From Celeribacter baekdonensis (GTDB lineage Bacteria; Pseudomonadota; Alphaproteobacteria; Rhodobacterales; Rhodobacteraceae): a stretch of 64,000 bases of DNA. Made by a program: the position numbers and the translations under genes. The notes beneath the pieces were generated by a model that was not told the origin of the DNA, did no database searches, and saw only the letters and a list, made by a program, of their open reading frames with translations. Where the stretch lies: contig NZ_FNBL01000002.1 of NCBI RefSeq assembly GCF_900102315.1, forward strand, positions 221,194-285,193, read 5' to 3'. Below, piece by piece: positions 36,811 to 48,062 of this stretch (positions are counted from its first letter, which is position 1; every line of letters begins with the position of its first letter).

Positions 36811-38829
36811 ATGGCAGATACGCGCAAAATCATCATTGACGGGACCGAGATCGAGGTCGATCCGCGCCTGACACTGCTTCAGGCCTGCGAACAGGCTGGT
36901 GTCGAAGTGCCGCGGTTTTGCTACCACGAACGGCTCTCTATTGCGGGCAACTGCCGCATGTGTCTGGTCGAAGTCGTCGGCGGCCCGCCGAAACCCGCCG
37001 CAAGCTGCGCGATGCAGGTCAAAGATTTGCGTCCGGGGCCGGAGGGCGCGCCGCCGGTGGTGAAAACCAATTCGCCGATGGTCAAAAAGGCCCGCGAAGG
37101 GGTGATGGAATTCCTGCTGATCAACCACCCGCTCGATTGTCCGATTTGCGACCAGGGTGGCGAATGCGATTTGCAGGACCAAGCCATGGCCTATGGTGTG
37201 GATTTCTCGCGCTACCGCGAACCGAAACGCGCGACCGAGGATCTTGATCTTGGCCCGCTCGTCGCGACCACGATGACGCGCTGCATTTCCTGCACCCGCT
37301 GTGTGCGCTTTACGACCGAGGTCGCGGGCATCACCCAGATGGGCCAGACCGGGCGCGGCGAAGATGCCGAAATCACCTCTTATCTGAACGAAACACTGGT
37401 TTCGAACCTTCAGGGCAACATCATTGATCTTTGCCCGGTCGGTGCGCTGACCTCGAAACCCTACGCCTTCACCGCCCGTCCGTGGGAATTGACCAAGACC
37501 GAATCCATCGACGTGATGGACGCGCTTGGGTCCAACATCCGCATTGACACCAAGGGGCGCGAAGTGATGCGCATCTTGCCGCGCAACCATGATGGCGTGA
37601 ACGAAGAATGGATTTCCGACAAGACCCGTTTCGTTTGGGACGGTCTGCGTCGTCAGCGTTTGGACACGCCGTACATCCGCGAAAACGGTAAACTGCGCAA
37701 AGCCACCTGGGCTGAGGCGCTCTCCGCCGCCGCCGTTGGTCTCAAGGGCAAAAAAGTCACCGCTCTGGTGGGTGATTTGGCCCCGGTTGAGGCGGTTTTC
37801 GCGCTCAAACAGATGGTTGAAACTCTGGGGGGCTCGATTGAATGCCGCATTGATGGCGCGAAACTCCCTGCGGGCAACCGCGCCGCCTATGCCGGCACCG
37901 CGACGATCGCCGACATTGATGATGCGAAATTCATCCAACTCATCGGCACCAACCCGCGCGACGAAGCGCCGGTGTTGAACGCCCGTATCCGCCGTGCTTG
38001 GGCCAATGGCGCCAATATCGGTCTGGTCGGAGAAGCCGTTGACCTGACCTATAAATATGCCCATGTCGGCACCGACCGTGCGGCTTTGGACAGCCTTTTG
38101 AACAAAGACTATGGCGCGGTGTTGGAACAGCCTTCACTCGTGATCGTCGGCCAAGGCGCAATCAACGAAGCCGATGGCGAGGCCGTTTTGGCCGCCGCGA
38201 TGAAACTGGCGGAAGCCACCAAATCCAAGCTGATGATCCTGCACACCGCCGCTTCGCGCGTCGGTGCGATGGATGTGAATGCCACCACCGAGGGCGGCCT
38301 TGCGGCGGCGCTCGACGGGGCCGAAGCGATCTACAACCTCGGCGCGGATGAGGTCGAAGTGGGCGAGGGCGCGTTTGTCATCTACCAAGGCAGCCACGGC
38401 GACCGCGGCGCGCACCGCGCTGACGTGATCCTGCCGGCTGCGGCCTATACCGAAGAAAACGGGGTGTTCGTCAACACCGAAGGCCGTCCGCAGCTTGCGC
38501 TGCGCGCCGCCTTCCCTCCGGGCGAGGCGAAAGAAAACTGGGCGATCATCCGGGCGTTGTCTGCGGAAGTCGGGGCCAAATTGGGCTACGACTCACTGGC
38601 GCAACTGCGTAACGCTTTGATCGCTGAGGTGCCGCATCTGGCGCGGATCGACGAGGTGGCTGAGAACGCATGGTCGGCGCTGGCCGCCAAAAAACTTGGC
38701 ACCGCGACCTTCCGCAATGCGGTCAAGGATTTCTACCTGACCAACCCGATCGCACGGGCATCCGTATTGATGGCCGAACTGTCGGCGCAGGCGAAAGCCC
38801 GCAAAGACACAGCAATGGCTGCGGAATAA
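36811..38829 (+). CDS. nuoG: NADH-quinone oxidoreductase subunit G
   Basis: The 672-residue 75-kDa-type subunit. N-terminal [2Fe-2S] ligands lie in [15 protein letters not shown], then [18 protein letters not shown] with the histidine-ligated cluster, and [10 protein letters not shown] for the third. The molybdopterin-oxidoreductase-like C-terminal half is shorter than in E. coli and resembles the mitochondrial form; no extra CxxCxxxC for cluster N7 is seen. Its TAA overlaps the next ATG by one base. Confidence 0.97.
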   Translation: MADTRKIIIDGTEIEVDPRLTLLQACEQAGVEVPRFCYHERLSIAGNCRMCLVEVVGGPPKPAASCAMQVKDLRPGPEGAPPVVKTNSPMVKKAREGVMEFLLINHPLDCPICDQGGECDLQDQAMAYGVDFSRYREPKRATEDLDLGPLVATTMTRCISCTRCVRFTTEVAGITQMGQTGRGEDAEITSYLNETLVSNLQGNIIDLCPVGALTSKPYAFTARPWELTKTESIDVMDALGSNIRIDTKGREVMRILPRNHDGVNEEWISDKTRFVWDGLRRQRLDTPYIRENGKLRKATWAEALSAAAVGLKGKKVTALVGDLAPVEAVFALKQMVETLGGSIECRIDGAKLPAGNRAAYAGTATIADIDDAKFIQLIGTNPRDEAPVLNARIRRAWANGANIGLVGEAVDLTYKYAHVGTDRAALDSLLNKDYGAVLEQPSLVIVGQGAINEADGEAVLAAAMKLAEATKSKLMILHTAASRVGAMDVNATTEGGLAAALDGAEAIYNLGADEVEVGEGAFVIYQGSHGDRGAHRADVILPAAAYTEENGVFVNTEGRPQLALRAAFPPGEAKENWAIIRALSAEVGAKLGYDSLAQLRNALIAEVPHLARIDEVAENAWSALAAKKLGTATFRNAVKDFYLTNPIARASVLMAELSAQAKARKDTAMAAE

Positions 38830-39263
38830 TGACCGCACCCACCGCATATCCCACCGCCGTTCAGGCGCTGGCGCTGGCTGCGCTCATCCCGCTTGCGGGC
38901 TGTGCGATGGCGGCTCCTGCGACCCCGAACGCGCAGGTGGGCCGTGCGGCGCAGGCGCGTGAGTATCTTGGTGTTGAGACCCGGCTTTTGGACGGTGATC
39001 TGGTCAATTTTCTTGTGTCCTTTCGGGGCCATGAGGGCGAAAAAAATGTGGTGGCTTATGCAGAATGCGCCGCCGCGCAATATACGCTGATCCGTGGTTT
39101 CGGATTTGCACGACATGTGCGCACGAATGTCGCACAAGAGGCTGGAATTTGGCGCGCGGATGCTGTTTACACCATCTCGCCAGCGCTCCCCGATGGTGTA
39201 AGCAAACTCGACGCTGAGGTCGTGGTGGCAAACTGCCGGGAAAATAGAATACCGATGGTGTGA
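38829..39263 (+). CDS. Putative lipoprotein between nuoG and nuoH
   Basis: A 144-residue protein with an N-terminal hydrophobic segment ending in the lipobox LAGC (cysteine at about residue 26), then an Ala/Pro-rich stretch and a small domain. Further cysteines are in YAECAAA and VANCREN. No family is recognised. The start is coupled to nuoG by a TAATG overlap, and nuoH begins 12 bases after its stop. Confidence 0.72.
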   Translation: MTAPTAYPTAVQALALAALIPLAGCAMAAPATPNAQVGRAAQAREYLGVETRLLDGDLVNFLVSFRGHEGEKNVVAYAECAAAQYTLIRGFGFARHVRTNVAQEAGIWRADAVYTISPALPDGVSKLDAEVVVANCRENRIPMV

Positions 39264-39274
39264 GAGGCTAAGAC

Positions 39275-40312
39275 ATGGTCGAATTTTTCACGACAACAAA
39301 TCTGGGCATTGCGCTCCTGGTCCTCGGACAATGTCTGTTGGTCTTGGTGCCTTTGTTCGTCGCACTCGCCTTCTTGATGTATGGCGACCGTAAAATCTGG
39401 GCTGCGGTCCAGATGCGTAAAGGCCCCAATATCGTGGGCATCTTTGGTTTGTTGCAGTCCTTTGCGGACTTTATCAAATACATCGTGAAAGAGGTGGTTG
39501 TGCCTGCGGGGGCGGACAAATTTGTCTTTTACCTCGCGCCGATGATCACCTTTGTCACCGCCTGTATCGCCTGGGTTGCGATCCCATGGAACGAGGGTTG
39601 GGTGATTGCCGATTTGAACGTAGCGATCCTTTATATCTTCGCCATCTCCTCGCTTGAGGTTTACGGCGTGATCATGGGCGGTTGGGCGTCGAACTCGAAA
39701 TACCCGTTCTTGGGCGCGCTGCGCTCTGCGGCGCAGATGATTTCCTATGAGGTCTCCATCGGCTTGATCATCATCGGTGTGGTCATCTCCACCGGCTCGA
39801 TGAACTTTGGCGACATCGTCGCCGCGCAGGACGGGGCCGGGATTTTCTCTTGGTACTGGTTGCCGCATTTCCCGATGGTGGTGTTGTTCTTCGTCTCCGC
39901 CCTGGCCGAAACCAACCGCCCGCCGTTCGATTTGCCCGAAGCGGAATCGGAACTCGTCGCGGGCTATCAGGTTGAATATTCCTCCACGCCGTTTTTGTTG
40001 TTCATGATGGGCGAATTGATGGCCGTGGTGCTGATGTGCGCGCTTGTGTCGATCCTGTTCTTCGGCGGCTGGAACTCCCCGGTTGAATTCCTGCCGGACG
40101 GTATCCTCTGGCTCGTCGGCAAGATGTTGTTCTTCTTCTTTATCTTCTCGATGGTCAAAGCCATCGTGCCGCGCTACCGCTACGATCAATTGATGCGCAT
40201 TGGTTGGAAAGTCTTCCTGCCGCTGTCGCTGTTCTGGGTCGTTCTGGTGGCATTCCTTGCAAAATTCGAAGTCTTCGGTGGGTTCTATGCCCGCTGGGCG
40301 ATTGGAGGCTGA
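39275..40312 (+). CDS. nuoH: NADH-quinone oxidoreductase subunit H
   Basis: The 345-residue membrane subunit that links the quinone site to the proton channels. Around eight hydrophobic helices. Conserved loops [16 protein letters not shown]-type (here [18 protein letters not shown]) and [21 protein letters not shown] are present. It starts after the lipoprotein gene, and NuoI follows two bases after its stop. Confidence 0.97.
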   Translation: MVEFFTTTNLGIALLVLGQCLLVLVPLFVALAFLMYGDRKIWAAVQMRKGPNIVGIFGLLQSFADFIKYIVKEVVVPAGADKFVFYLAPMITFVTACIAWVAIPWNEGWVIADLNVAILYIFAISSLEVYGVIMGGWASNSKYPFLGALRSAAQMISYEVSIGLIIIGVVISTGSMNFGDIVAAQDGAGIFSWYWLPHFPMVVLFFVSALAETNRPPFDLPEAESELVAGYQVEYSSTPFLLFMMGELMAVVLMCALVSILFFGGWNSPVEFLPDGILWLVGKMLFFFFIFSMVKAIVPRYRYDQLMRIGWKVFLPLSLFWVVLVAFLAKFEVFGGFYARWAIGG

Positions 40313-40314
40313 TC

Positions 40315-40821
40315 ATGGCTCAAACCGACACTCCCTTCGACTACAGCCGCGCTGTGAAATACTTCCTGATGACCGACATCATTGCCGGTTTCAAAATCGG
40401 GTTGCGGTATTTCTTTGCGCCGAAAGCGACGATCAACTACCCGCATGAAAAGGGGCCGTTGTCGCCTCGCTTCCGGGGGGAACATGCGTTGCGTCGCTAT
40501 CCGAACGGCGAAGAGCGTTGCATTGCCTGTAAACTGTGCGAAGCGATTTGCCCGGCGCAGGCGATCACCATTGATGCCGAACCGCGCGAGGACGGCTCGC
40601 GCCGCACCACGCGCTATGACATCGACATGACGAAATGCATCTATTGCGGCTTCTGCCAAGAGGCCTGTCCGGTGGATGCCATCGTCGAAGGTCCAAATTT
40701 CGAATTCGCCACGGAGACCCGCGAAGAGCTGTTTTACGACAAGGAAAAACTGCTTGAAAACGGCGAGGTGTGGGAAGCGGAAATTGCCCGTAACCTCGAA
40801 TTGGATGCACCGTATCGGTAA
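40315..40821 (+). CDS. nuoI: NADH-quinone oxidoreductase subunit I
   Basis: A 168-residue ferredoxin-like subunit with two [4Fe-4S] clusters, N6a and N6b. Motifs are [16 protein letters not shown] and [19 protein letters not shown] at 40315 has TTGGAGG shortly upstream; the open frame extends further upstream inside nuoH without resemblance. It passes electrons toward NuoB. Confidence 0.97.
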   Translation: MAQTDTPFDYSRAVKYFLMTDIIAGFKIGLRYFFAPKATINYPHEKGPLSPRFRGEHALRRYPNGEERCIACKLCEAICPAQAITIDAEPREDGSRRTTRYDIDMTKCIYCGFCQEACPVDAIVEGPNFEFATETREELFYDKEKLLENGEVWEAEIARNLELDAPYR

Positions 40822-40830
40822 GGGATCCCC

Positions 40831-41238
40831 ATGAATGATTTCACCAAACTTTTCGCAGAGATGATTGAGCAAAGCCAAAAGATGGCCGCCTCTTTCAATC
40901 CGGCTTTGGAAAATTTCCAGATGCCGGCGTTCGACAAACTGTTCCCGACCATGTCGAAGGAACAGTTGGAAATGTTTTGGGGAAATGCGTTCAACAAGGA
41001 CGGCTTGGATGCCAAAACCCGCCTGCTCGTCGTGCTTGCCGGGCAAACGGTTTTGGGAGCTCAGGCCGAGGTTCCGTTTAAAATGACCGTGCGCCACGCG
41101 ATACAAGCGGGGGCTACACAAAAGGAGATCGCGGAAGTGATCTATCAAATGTCGATGTTGGGCGGTGTGCCCGCAATGTCAAAGGCACTGGAGTTGGCGC
41201 AGGCCGTCTTCTCCGAGACGCAGGAGGGCAGTGAATGA
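40831..41238 (+). CDS. Carboxymuconolactone decarboxylase-like protein
   Basis: A 135-residue protein with the CMD/AhpD-like helical fold, judged from [17 protein letters not shown] and [20 protein letters not shown]. The redox CxxC pair of AhpD is absent, so peroxidase activity is unlikely; it looks like the decarboxylase branch or a non-enzymatic relative. It lies between nuoI and nuoJ and is coupled to nuoJ by a four-base overlap. Its link to respiration is not evident. Confidence 0.75.
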   Translation: MNDFTKLFAEMIEQSQKMAASFNPALENFQMPAFDKLFPTMSKEQLEMFWGNAFNKDGLDAKTRLLVVLAGQTVLGAQAEVPFKMTVRHAIQAGATQKEIAEVIYQMSMLGGVPAMSKALELAQAVFSETQEGSE

Positions 41239-41849
41239 CTGTCGTAGATTTCGCTTTTTACACCTTCGCCATCGTGATGTTGGTGGCCGGGCTGTTCACC
41301 GTGGTTTCCAAAAACCCGGTGCATTCGGTGCTTTGGCTGATCCTGACCTTCCTTTCGGCCTCCGGGCTTTTCGTGCTGTTGGGCGCGGAATTCGTCGCGA
41401 TGTTGTTGATCATCGTCTATGTCGGGGCCGTCATGGTTCTGTTCCTCTTCGTGGTGATGATGTTGGACGTGGACTTTGCCGAGTTGAAAGCCGGGATGGC
41501 GAAATACCTGCCGTTTGCTTTGCTGATCGGTGTGGTGTTGCTGTTGCAGATGGGCCTTGCCTTTGGTGACTGGACCACGGCCGAGGGCGCACAGGCGCTG
41601 CGCCAGTCGGTGACGCCGGACGCGGCAGAGATCCACAACACCGCCGCTTTGGGCCTGTTGATGTATGACCAATATCTGATGTTGTTCCAACTTGCGGGTC
41701 TGGTGCTTTTGGTCTCGATGATCGGTGCCATCGTATTGACGCTGCGCCACCGTTCGGACGTCAAACGCCAAAACGTGTTGCAACAGATGTACCGCGATCC
41801 GGGCAAAGCCATGGAACTCAAGGACGTCAAACCGGGGCAGGGGCTTTAA
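41235..41849 (+). CDS. nuoJ: NADH-quinone oxidoreductase subunit J
   Basis: A 204-residue membrane subunit with five hydrophobic helices. The conserved third helix region, [22 protein letters not shown], includes the pi-bulge-forming segment known from NuoJ. ATG at 41235 overlaps the CMD-like gene's stop. A 97-bp gap with two strong hairpins separates it from nuoK. Confidence 0.96.
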   Translation: MTVVDFAFYTFAIVMLVAGLFTVVSKNPVHSVLWLILTFLSASGLFVLLGAEFVAMLLIIVYVGAVMVLFLFVVMMLDVDFAELKAGMAKYLPFALLIGVVLLLQMGLAFGDWTTAEGAQALRQSVTPDAAEIHNTAALGLLMYDQYLMLFQLAGLVLLVSMIGAIVLTLRHRSDVKRQNVLQQMYRDPGKAMELKDVKPGQGL

Positions 41850-41871
41850 GCCTGCCTGACGAAATTACGAA

Positions 41872-41921
41872 GGGCGCGCCTGAGCGCAGCGCGCCCTGAA
41901 CCAAAAGCCGCGATACGCGGC
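41872..41921 (+). promoter_or_regulatory. Two adjacent hairpins in the nuoJ-nuoK gap
   Basis: GGGCGCGC at 41872-41879 pairs with GCGCGCCC at 41889-41896 across nine bases; directly after it GCCGCG at 41907-41912 pairs with CGCGGC at 41916-41921 across ATA. Neither has a T-run, so termination is unlikely; mRNA stabilisation, processing or translational tuning is more probable. Confidence 0.65.
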
Positions 41922-41946
41922 GTGAGAGAAAGAACTGAGGGACGGC

Positions 41947-42252
41947 ATGGTCGGACTTGAACATTACCTGACAGTCGCAGCGGCGCTGTTTGTCATCGGC
42001 ATTTTCGGGCTCTTTTTGAACCGAAAGAACGTCATCATCATTTTGATGTCCATCGAGATGATCCTGCTGTCGGTCAATATCAACCTTGTCGCTTTCTCCT
42101 CGTATCTCGGGGATTTGACGGGGCAGATTTTCACGATGCTGGTGCTCACCGTGGCCGCCGCTGAAGCGGCGATCGGGTTGGCCATTCTTGTGAGCTTCTT
42201 CCGCAACCGCGGCACGATCGACGTCGAAGACGTCAACGTGATGAAAGGGTAA
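41947..42252 (+). CDS. nuoK: NADH-quinone oxidoreductase subunit K
   Basis: A 101-residue MrpC-like membrane subunit with three helices. The conserved glutamates lie in [17 protein letters not shown] and [18 protein letters not shown] at 41947 is preceded by GAGGGACGGC. Intact and of the usual length (about 100). Confidence 0.97.
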   Translation: MVGLEHYLTVAAALFVIGIFGLFLNRKNVIIILMSIEMILLSVNINLVAFSSYLGDLTGQIFTMLVLTVAAAEAAIGLAILVSFFRNRGTIDVEDVNVMKG

Positions 42253-42257
42253 AGTCC

Positions 42258-44339
42258 ATGGAAACGATCATCCTTTTTGCGCCTCTTGTGGGCGCGATCA
42301 TCGCGGGCTTTGGCTGGCGTGTGATTGGCGAAAAGAGCGCGCAATATCTGACCACGGGTCTTTTGTTCTTGGCGGCTTTGCTGTCTTGGGTCGTGTTCCT
42401 CGGCCATGACGGGCAAACGCATCACATCACCGTGCTGCGCTGGATTGAATCCGGGGCGCTGTCGGTTGATTGGGGCATCCGGGTCGACCGTCTCACCGCG
42501 ATCATGTTGATTGTGGTCAACACGGTCTCCGCCCTCGTGCACCTCTACTCCTTCGGCTACATGGCCCATGACGAGAATTTCAAAGACAGCGAACCGTACC
42601 GCGCGCGCTTCTTTGCCTATCTCTCGCTCTTCACCTTCGCCATGTTGATGCTGGTCACCGCCGACAATCTCGCCCAAATGTTCTTTGGCTGGGAAGGCGT
42701 GGGGCTGGCCTCTTACCTGCTGATCGGCTTTTATTTCAAAAAGCCCTCTGCCGGGGCCGCCTCGATGAAAGCCTTTATCGTCAACCGTGTGGGTGACTTT
42801 GGCTTTTCTCTCGGCATCTTTGCATTGTTCTTCCTCACCGACAGCATTCGTTTGGACGATGTCTTTGCCGCGGGTCCGATGTTGGCCCAAACGCAATTGC
42901 ATTTCCTCTGGACCGACTGGAACGCGGCCAATCTGATCGCATTCCTGTTGTTCGTCGGCGCGATGGGCAAATCGGCGCAGTTGTTCTTGCACACATGGTT
43001 GCCGGACGCGATGGAAGGCCCGACGCCTGTGTCCGCTCTCATCCACGCCGCGACCATGGTCACCGCCGGTGTGTTCCTGGTCTGCCGCATGTCGCCGATC
43101 TTTGAATACGCGCCGCAAGCGCAGATGTTCGTGATCTACATCGGGGCCACCACGGCGTTTTTTGCCGCCACCGTCGGCCTTGTGCAAAACGACATCAAAC
43201 GCGTCATCGCCTATTCGACCTGTTCGCAACTCGGCTACATGTTCGTGGCCGCAGGTGTCGGCGCTTATGGTCCGGCGATGTTCCACCTTTTGACGCATGC
43301 CTTCTTTAAAGCCATGTTGTTCTTGTCGGCGGGGTCCGTGATCCACGCGATGCACCACGAACAAGACATGCGCAATTATGGCGCGCTGCGTAAGAAAATC
43401 CCGTTCACCTTCTGGATGATGATCATTGGTACGCTGGCGATCACCGGGGTCGGCATTCCGTTGACGCATTTTGGCTTCGCGGGCTTCCTGTCGAAAGACG
43501 CCATCATCGAAAGCGCTTATGCCTCCGGTGTGGGCTATGCCTTCTGGATGCTGGTCATCGCGGCGCTGTTCACGTCCTTCTACTCGTGGCGTCTGATTTT
43601 CATGACCTTCTACGGCAAAGCCCGTGGCGATCATCAGGCCCATGATCATGCCCATGAAAGCCCGCTTGTCATGCTGGTGCCGCTTGGCGTCTTGGCGCTG
43701 GGTGCGGTGTTCGGTGGGATGATCTGGTACAACAGCTTCTTTGGCGATCATGAGACATTCACCGAATTCTTCGGTCTTCCCATGCAACATGAAGTGGCCA
43801 TGGCCGAGGGCGAAGCGGCTCCGGCGCATGGTGAAGCTGCCGCTCCTGCGGCACATGGCGAAGCGGTGGCCGCGACAGGCTCCGCCCCGCAGGGTGCGAT
43901 CTTTGTTGGGCCAGAGAACACCGTGCTTGATGACGCGCACCACGCGCCGACCTGGGTCAAGGTCTCGCCCTTCATCGCGATGCTCATCGGCTTCATCACC
44001 GCTTGGATTTTCTACATCAAAAGCCCGAGCCTGCCGAAACGTCTGGCCGACAGCCAACCCGTCGCCTACCGGTTCTTGCTGAACAAATGGTATTTCGACG
44101 AGATCTATGATGCGCTCATCGTGCGCCCGTTTTTGGCGCTGGGTCGGTTCTTTTGGAAACGCGGCGACGAGGACACCATTGACGGTGCGATCAACGGCGT
44201 CGCCATGGGCATCGTGCCCTTCTTCACCCGCCTTGCTGGCCGGGCGCAGTCGGGCTTTATCTTTACCTATGCATTTAGCATGGTCTTGGGGATTGTGATC
44301 TTGATTACCTGGATGTCGATCAACGGGGGGACACACTAA
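42258..44339 (+). CDS. nuoL: NADH-quinone oxidoreductase subunit L
   Basis: The 693-residue antiporter-like subunit with the lateral helix, one of three proton pumps. Core signatures are [19 protein letters not shown] and the channel lysine region [30 protein letters not shown]. It is longer than E. coli NuoL (613). The excess is an Ala/Gly/Glu/His-rich loop around residues 515-546, with repeated HGEA units, and a His-rich stretch near 460-470. Its TAA overlaps the nuoM ATG. Confidence 0.97.
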   Translation: METIILFAPLVGAIIAGFGWRVIGEKSAQYLTTGLLFLAALLSWVVFLGHDGQTHHITVLRWIESGALSVDWGIRVDRLTAIMLIVVNTVSALVHLYSFGYMAHDENFKDSEPYRARFFAYLSLFTFAMLMLVTADNLAQMFFGWEGVGLASYLLIGFYFKKPSAGAASMKAFIVNRVGDFGFSLGIFALFFLTDSIRLDDVFAAGPMLAQTQLHFLWTDWNAANLIAFLLFVGAMGKSAQLFLHTWLPDAMEGPTPVSALIHAATMVTAGVFLVCRMSPIFEYAPQAQMFVIYIGATTAFFAATVGLVQNDIKRVIAYSTCSQLGYMFVAAGVGAYGPAMFHLLTHAFFKAMLFLSAGSVIHAMHHEQDMRNYGALRKKIPFTFWMMIIGTLAITGVGIPLTHFGFAGFLSKDAIIESAYASGVGYAFWMLVIAALFTSFYSWRLIFMTFYGKARGDHQAHDHAHESPLVMLVPLGVLALGAVFGGMIWYNSFFGDHETFTEFFGLPMQHEVAMAEGEAAPAHGEAAAPAAHGEAVAATGSAPQGAIFVGPENTVLDDAHHAPTWVKVSPFIAMLIGFITAWIFYIKSPSLPKRLADSQPVAYRFLLNKWYFDEIYDALIVRPFLALGRFFWKRGDEDTIDGAINGVAMGIVPFFTRLAGRAQSGFIFTYAFSMVLGIVILITWMSINGGTH

Positions 44340-45877
44340 TGGATAACGTCCTCTCCTTTGTCACCTTCCTGCCCACTGTGGCGGCTCTTGTTCTCGCGCT
44401 GTTTTTGCGGGGCGATGATGCGGTGGCGCAACTGAACGCCAAACGGCTTGCGCTGTTTGCCACCGTCATCACCTTTGTGATCTCGCTCTTTATTCTCTTT
44501 GGCTTCGATGCGTCTGACACCGGCTTTCAGATGGTCGAAGAAGCTGAGTGGATCATGGGGATGAAGTACAAAATGGGCGTCGACGGGATTTCGGTCCTGT
44601 TCGTCATGCTCACCACAGCTTTGATGCCTTTGGCGATCTGGTCCGCGTGGGATGTGAAGCTGCGGGTCAAGGAATACATGATCGCGTTTCTGTTGTTGGA
44701 AACGCTTATGCTTGGCGTGTTCTGTGCGCTCGACCTGATGCTGTTCTACCTGTTCTTCGAAGGCGGCCTGATGCCGATGTTCCTGATCATCGGCATTTGG
44801 GGCGGCAAAAACCGCATCTACGCGGCGTTCAAATTCTTCCTCTACACCTTCTTGGGCTCGGTGCTCATGTTGGTGGCGATGGTTGCGATGTATATCGACG
44901 CAGGCACCACCGACATCGTGCAATTGCTGGCCCATGATTTCTCTTCCGAGACGATCAAGGTGCTGGGCTTTAACATCGTTGGCGGTTTCCAAACCCTCGC
45001 GTTCCTGGCCTTCTTCGCCTCTTTCGCGGTGAAAATGCCGATGTGGCCGGTGCACACCTGGTTGCCCGACGCCCACGTTCAGGCCCCGACGGCGGGCTCC
45101 GTGGTTCTGGCGGCGATCCTGTTGAAAATGGGCGGCTACGGCTTCCTGCGCTTCTCGATCCCGATGTTCCCGGTGGCCTCCGCCAATCTGGCCGATTTCG
45201 TCATGGTCCTCTCGGTGATCGCGATTGTCTACGCCTCGCTGGTGGCCTTGGTGCAAGAGGACATGAAAAAGCTCATCGCCTATTCCTCGGTCGCGCATAT
45301 GGGCTATGTCACTGCCGGTATCTTTTCGCTGAACCAACAAGGCCTCGATGGTGCGATCTTTCAAATGATCTCGCACGGCTTTGTCTCTGGTGCGCTCTTC
45401 CTTTGCGTTGGCGTGATCTATGAGCGGATGCACACCCGTGAGATCGACGCCTTTGGCGGTCTGGTGAACCGGATGCCCGCCTACGCGCTGGTGTTCATGT
45501 TCTTCACCATGGCCAACGTCGGCCTGCCGGGCACCTCGGGCTTCGTCGGTGAATTCCTCACCCTCATCGGCATGTATCAGGCCAATACGTGGATCGCGCT
45601 GGTCGCGACCTCGGGCGTGATCTTCTCCGCCGCTTACGCGCTTTGGCTCTACCGCCGCGTGGTCTTGGGCGATCTGATCAAAGAAAGCCTCAAGGCGATC
45701 ACCGATCTGAGCGCGCGCGAAAAATGGATCTTTGCGCCGCTGATTGCCATGACCCTTCTCCTGGGCGTTTACCCCGCGCTGGTGCTGGATATCATCAGCC
45801 CGTCGGTCACCGCCCTCATCGACAATTATCACGCAGCTCTGCCGGCCGATCTGGTCGTCGAAGCGGCAAGCCACTAA
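44339..45877 (+). CDS. nuoM: NADH-quinone oxidoreductase subunit M
   Basis: The 512-residue antiporter-like subunit. Conserved stretches include [16 protein letters not shown] (with the pump glutamate nearby), [21 protein letters not shown] and [16 protein letters not shown]. About fourteen hydrophobic helices. Starts in a TAATG overlap with nuoL, and nuoN follows after 12 bases. Confidence 0.97.
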   Translation: MDNVLSFVTFLPTVAALVLALFLRGDDAVAQLNAKRLALFATVITFVISLFILFGFDASDTGFQMVEEAEWIMGMKYKMGVDGISVLFVMLTTALMPLAIWSAWDVKLRVKEYMIAFLLLETLMLGVFCALDLMLFYLFFEGGLMPMFLIIGIWGGKNRIYAAFKFFLYTFLGSVLMLVAMVAMYIDAGTTDIVQLLAHDFSSETIKVLGFNIVGGFQTLAFLAFFASFAVKMPMWPVHTWLPDAHVQAPTAGSVVLAAILLKMGGYGFLRFSIPMFPVASANLADFVMVLSVIAIVYASLVALVQEDMKKLIAYSSVAHMGYVTAGIFSLNQQGLDGAIFQMISHGFVSGALFLCVGVIYERMHTREIDAFGGLVNRMPAYALVFMFFTMANVGLPGTSGFVGEFLTLIGMYQANTWIALVATSGVIFSAAYALWLYRRVVLGDLIKESLKAITDLSAREKWIFAPLIAMTLLLGVYPALVLDIISPSVTALIDNYHAALPADLVVEAASH

Positions 45878-45889
45878 GGGATCAGGACC

Positions 45890-47326
45890 ATGACCTCCAA
45901 CGATTTCTCCATCGTCCTCCCAGAAACCTTGCTTGCCATTTACGGCATGCTCGCGCTCCTCTTCGCGGTCTACACCGGCAAAGACAAACTGGCGGGGCTG
46001 ATCACCTGGGTGACGGCTGCGGTCTTTGTCATTGTTGCTTTGCTCATCGGTTTGGGCGGGGGCGGGGCCACCCCGGCCTTCCACGGCATGTTCATTGACG
46101 ACGCCTTCTCGCGCTTTGGCAAGGTTGGCATCCTCTTGGCCGGGGCCGCCGTTTTGGTGATGTCTTATGACTTCCTCGACAAACGCGGCTTCGCCAAATT
46201 CGAATATCCGATCCTTGTGCTGTTCTCGACAATCGGCATGATGGTGATGGTCTCTGCAGGCGATTTGATGGCGCTCTACCTGGGCTTGGAGCTGATGTCG
46301 CTGTCCTTGTATGTCATCGCGTCCTTCCGCCGTGACAGCGTGAAATCGACCGAAGCGGGTCTGAAATATTTCGTGCTGGGCTCGCTCTCGTCCGGGCTTT
46401 TGCTCTACGGGTCGTCCTTGGTCTACGGCTTTGCCGGCACCACGTCTTTCGCCGGTATCCTCTCGGTCGTCTCTGTTGACGCGCCGCTCGGGGTGCTCTT
46501 TGGTCTCGTCTTCATCATGACCGGTCTGGCATTCAAAGTTTCCGCTGTGCCGTTCCACATGTGGACCCCGGACGTCTACGAGGGTGCTCCGACACCGACC
46601 ACCGCCTTTTTCGCCACCGCGCCGAAATTGGCCGCGATGGCTCTTTTCGCCCGCGTGTTGCATGACGCCTTTGGTGGCATCACCGCCGACTGGCAACAGG
46701 TGCTTGCGGTCATCGCCGTGGCCTCGATGTTCTTGGGCGCGATTGCCGGGATCGGTCAGACCAACATCAAACGCCTGATGGCCTATTCCTCGATCTCCCA
46801 CATGGGCTTTGCGCTTATGGGTCTGGCGGCGGGCAATGCCGAAGGTGTGCAATCGGCGCTGATCTACATGGCGATCTATGTCACCATGAACATCGGCACC
46901 TTCGCCTTTATCATGACCATGGAACGCGATGGCCAGCCGGTCACAGACATCGCCTCGCTGAACTTGTATTGGCGCAATTCCCCGGCCAAGGCTCTGGCTT
47001 TGCTGGTGCTGATGTTCTCGCTCGCCGGTGTGCCGCCGATGCTCGGGTTCTTCGGGAAACTGGCCGTGCTTCAGGCCGCTTGGGGGGCAGGTCTCATCTA
47101 CCTCGCCATCTTCGGTGTGATCGCATCGGTGATCGGTGCCTTCTACTACCTGCGCATCGTCTATTACATGTATTTTGGCGTTGAGACCGATCCTTTGGAC
47201 AAAGTGTCTTCGCCGGTGACCTTTGCGCTGTTGACCCTCTCTGCGCTGATCATGTTGGTCGGGATCGTCAATATGTTTGGCGTCGATGGCATGGCTGCGC
47301 TCGCGGCCGAAGCCCTTGTCAAATAA
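45890..47326 (+). CDS. nuoN: NADH-quinone oxidoreductase subunit N
   Basis: The 478-residue third antiporter-like subunit and the last nuo gene. [16 protein letters not shown] holds the conserved glutamate, [21 protein letters not shown] the channel lysine, and [15 protein letters not shown] the second lysine-proximal helix. The following birA gene begins within its last codons. Confidence 0.97.
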   Translation: MTSNDFSIVLPETLLAIYGMLALLFAVYTGKDKLAGLITWVTAAVFVIVALLIGLGGGGATPAFHGMFIDDAFSRFGKVGILLAGAAVLVMSYDFLDKRGFAKFEYPILVLFSTIGMMVMVSAGDLMALYLGLELMSLSLYVIASFRRDSVKSTEAGLKYFVLGSLSSGLLLYGSSLVYGFAGTTSFAGILSVVSVDAPLGVLFGLVFIMTGLAFKVSAVPFHMWTPDVYEGAPTPTTAFFATAPKLAAMALFARVLHDAFGGITADWQQVLAVIAVASMFLGAIAGIGQTNIKRLMAYSSISHMGFALMGLAAGNAEGVQSALIYMAIYVTMNIGTFAFIMTMERDGQPVTDIASLNLYWRNSPAKALALLVLMFSLAGVPPMLGFFGKLAVLQAAWGAGLIYLAIFGVIASVIGAFYYLRIVYYMYFGVETDPLDKVSSPVTFALLTLSALIMLVGIVNMFGVDGMAALAAEALVK

Positions 47327-48062
47327 TCTGTACAGATGGCCCGAAGGGGTAGGGCGCACCGTCCTGCCCTCCGTGGACAGCACCATGTCGGAGGCCGCGC
47401 GTGTCGCGGCCTCTTCCACATTTTCGCAATGGATTTTGGCCCTGTCGCAAACCGCCGCCCACGGTCGGCGCGGTCGGGCCTGGGCCATGCCCGAGGGCAA
47501 TTTTGCCGCCACCTTGCTGATGTTTCCAACGGAACGGCCAGAATTGGTGGCTTTGCGCTCCTTCGTGGCCTCGCTTGCGCTTTATGACGCTTTCGTCGCC
47601 GCCACCGGGCGGACCGATCCGTTTTCACTGAAATGGCCCAATGACGTTTTGCTCAATGGCGGCAAGGTCGCGGGCATCCTTTTGGAACGTGGGCCCGTGC
47701 ATTTGGCCATCGGCATTGGCATCAATCTTGTTGCGGCCCCTGTTCCGGCACAGCTTGAAGAGGGCGCGGTGGCCCCGGTCTCCTTGGCGGATGAAACCGG
47801 CGCTCTGGTTGTGCCCGAAGACTTTCTGGACCTGCTTGCCCCCGCTTACGCCCATTGGGAGGCGCAATTTGTCACCTATGGCTTTGCGCCGATCCGCACC
47901 GCCTGGCTCGCGCGGGCCGCGCGTTTGGGCCAACCGATCCGGGCGCGTACCATGCGCGAAGAGCATCATGGCACGTTTGAAACCGTCGATGCCTTTGGCA
48001 ATCTTGTGCTCGCCACATCCAATGGCAAACTCACCATCCCCGCCGCTGAGGTTTATTTTTAA
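47316..48062 (+). CDS. birA: Biotin-[acetyl-CoA-carboxylase] ligase
   Basis: Attaches biotin to the biotin carboxyl carrier protein. The 248-residue form has only the catalytic and C-terminal domains and lacks the DNA-binding domain of E. coli BirA, so it should not regulate bio genes. Motifs: [14 protein letters not shown] for the biotinyl-AMP loop and [19 protein letters not shown]. The start is unclear: no ATG fits, and a TTG at 47316 ([12 protein letters not shown] follows) is proposed, overlapping nuoN by 11 bases. Confidence 0.88.
   Translation: MSNNLYRWPEGVGRTVLPSVDSTMSEAARVAASSTFSQWILALSQTAAHGRRGRAWAMPEGNFAATLLMFPTERPELVALRSFVASLALYDAFVAATGRTDPFSLKWPNDVLLNGGKVAGILLERGPVHLAIGIGINLVAAPVPAQLEEGAVAPVSLADETGALVVPEDFLDLLAPAYAHWEAQFVTYGFAPIRTAWLARAARLGQPIRARTMREEHHGTFETVDAFGNLVLATSNGKLTIPAAEVYF

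Noticed and set aside
41964-44336. A leftward open frame of 790 codons opposite nuoK and nuoL
   Set aside because: Same antisense effect as for nuoM/nuoN; no ribosome site or family resemblance.
44336-47512. A leftward open frame of more than 1000 codons opposite nuoM, nuoN and birA
   Set aside because: Antisense shadow with skewed His/Arg/Asp/Glu composition and no domain; the rightward genes are certain.
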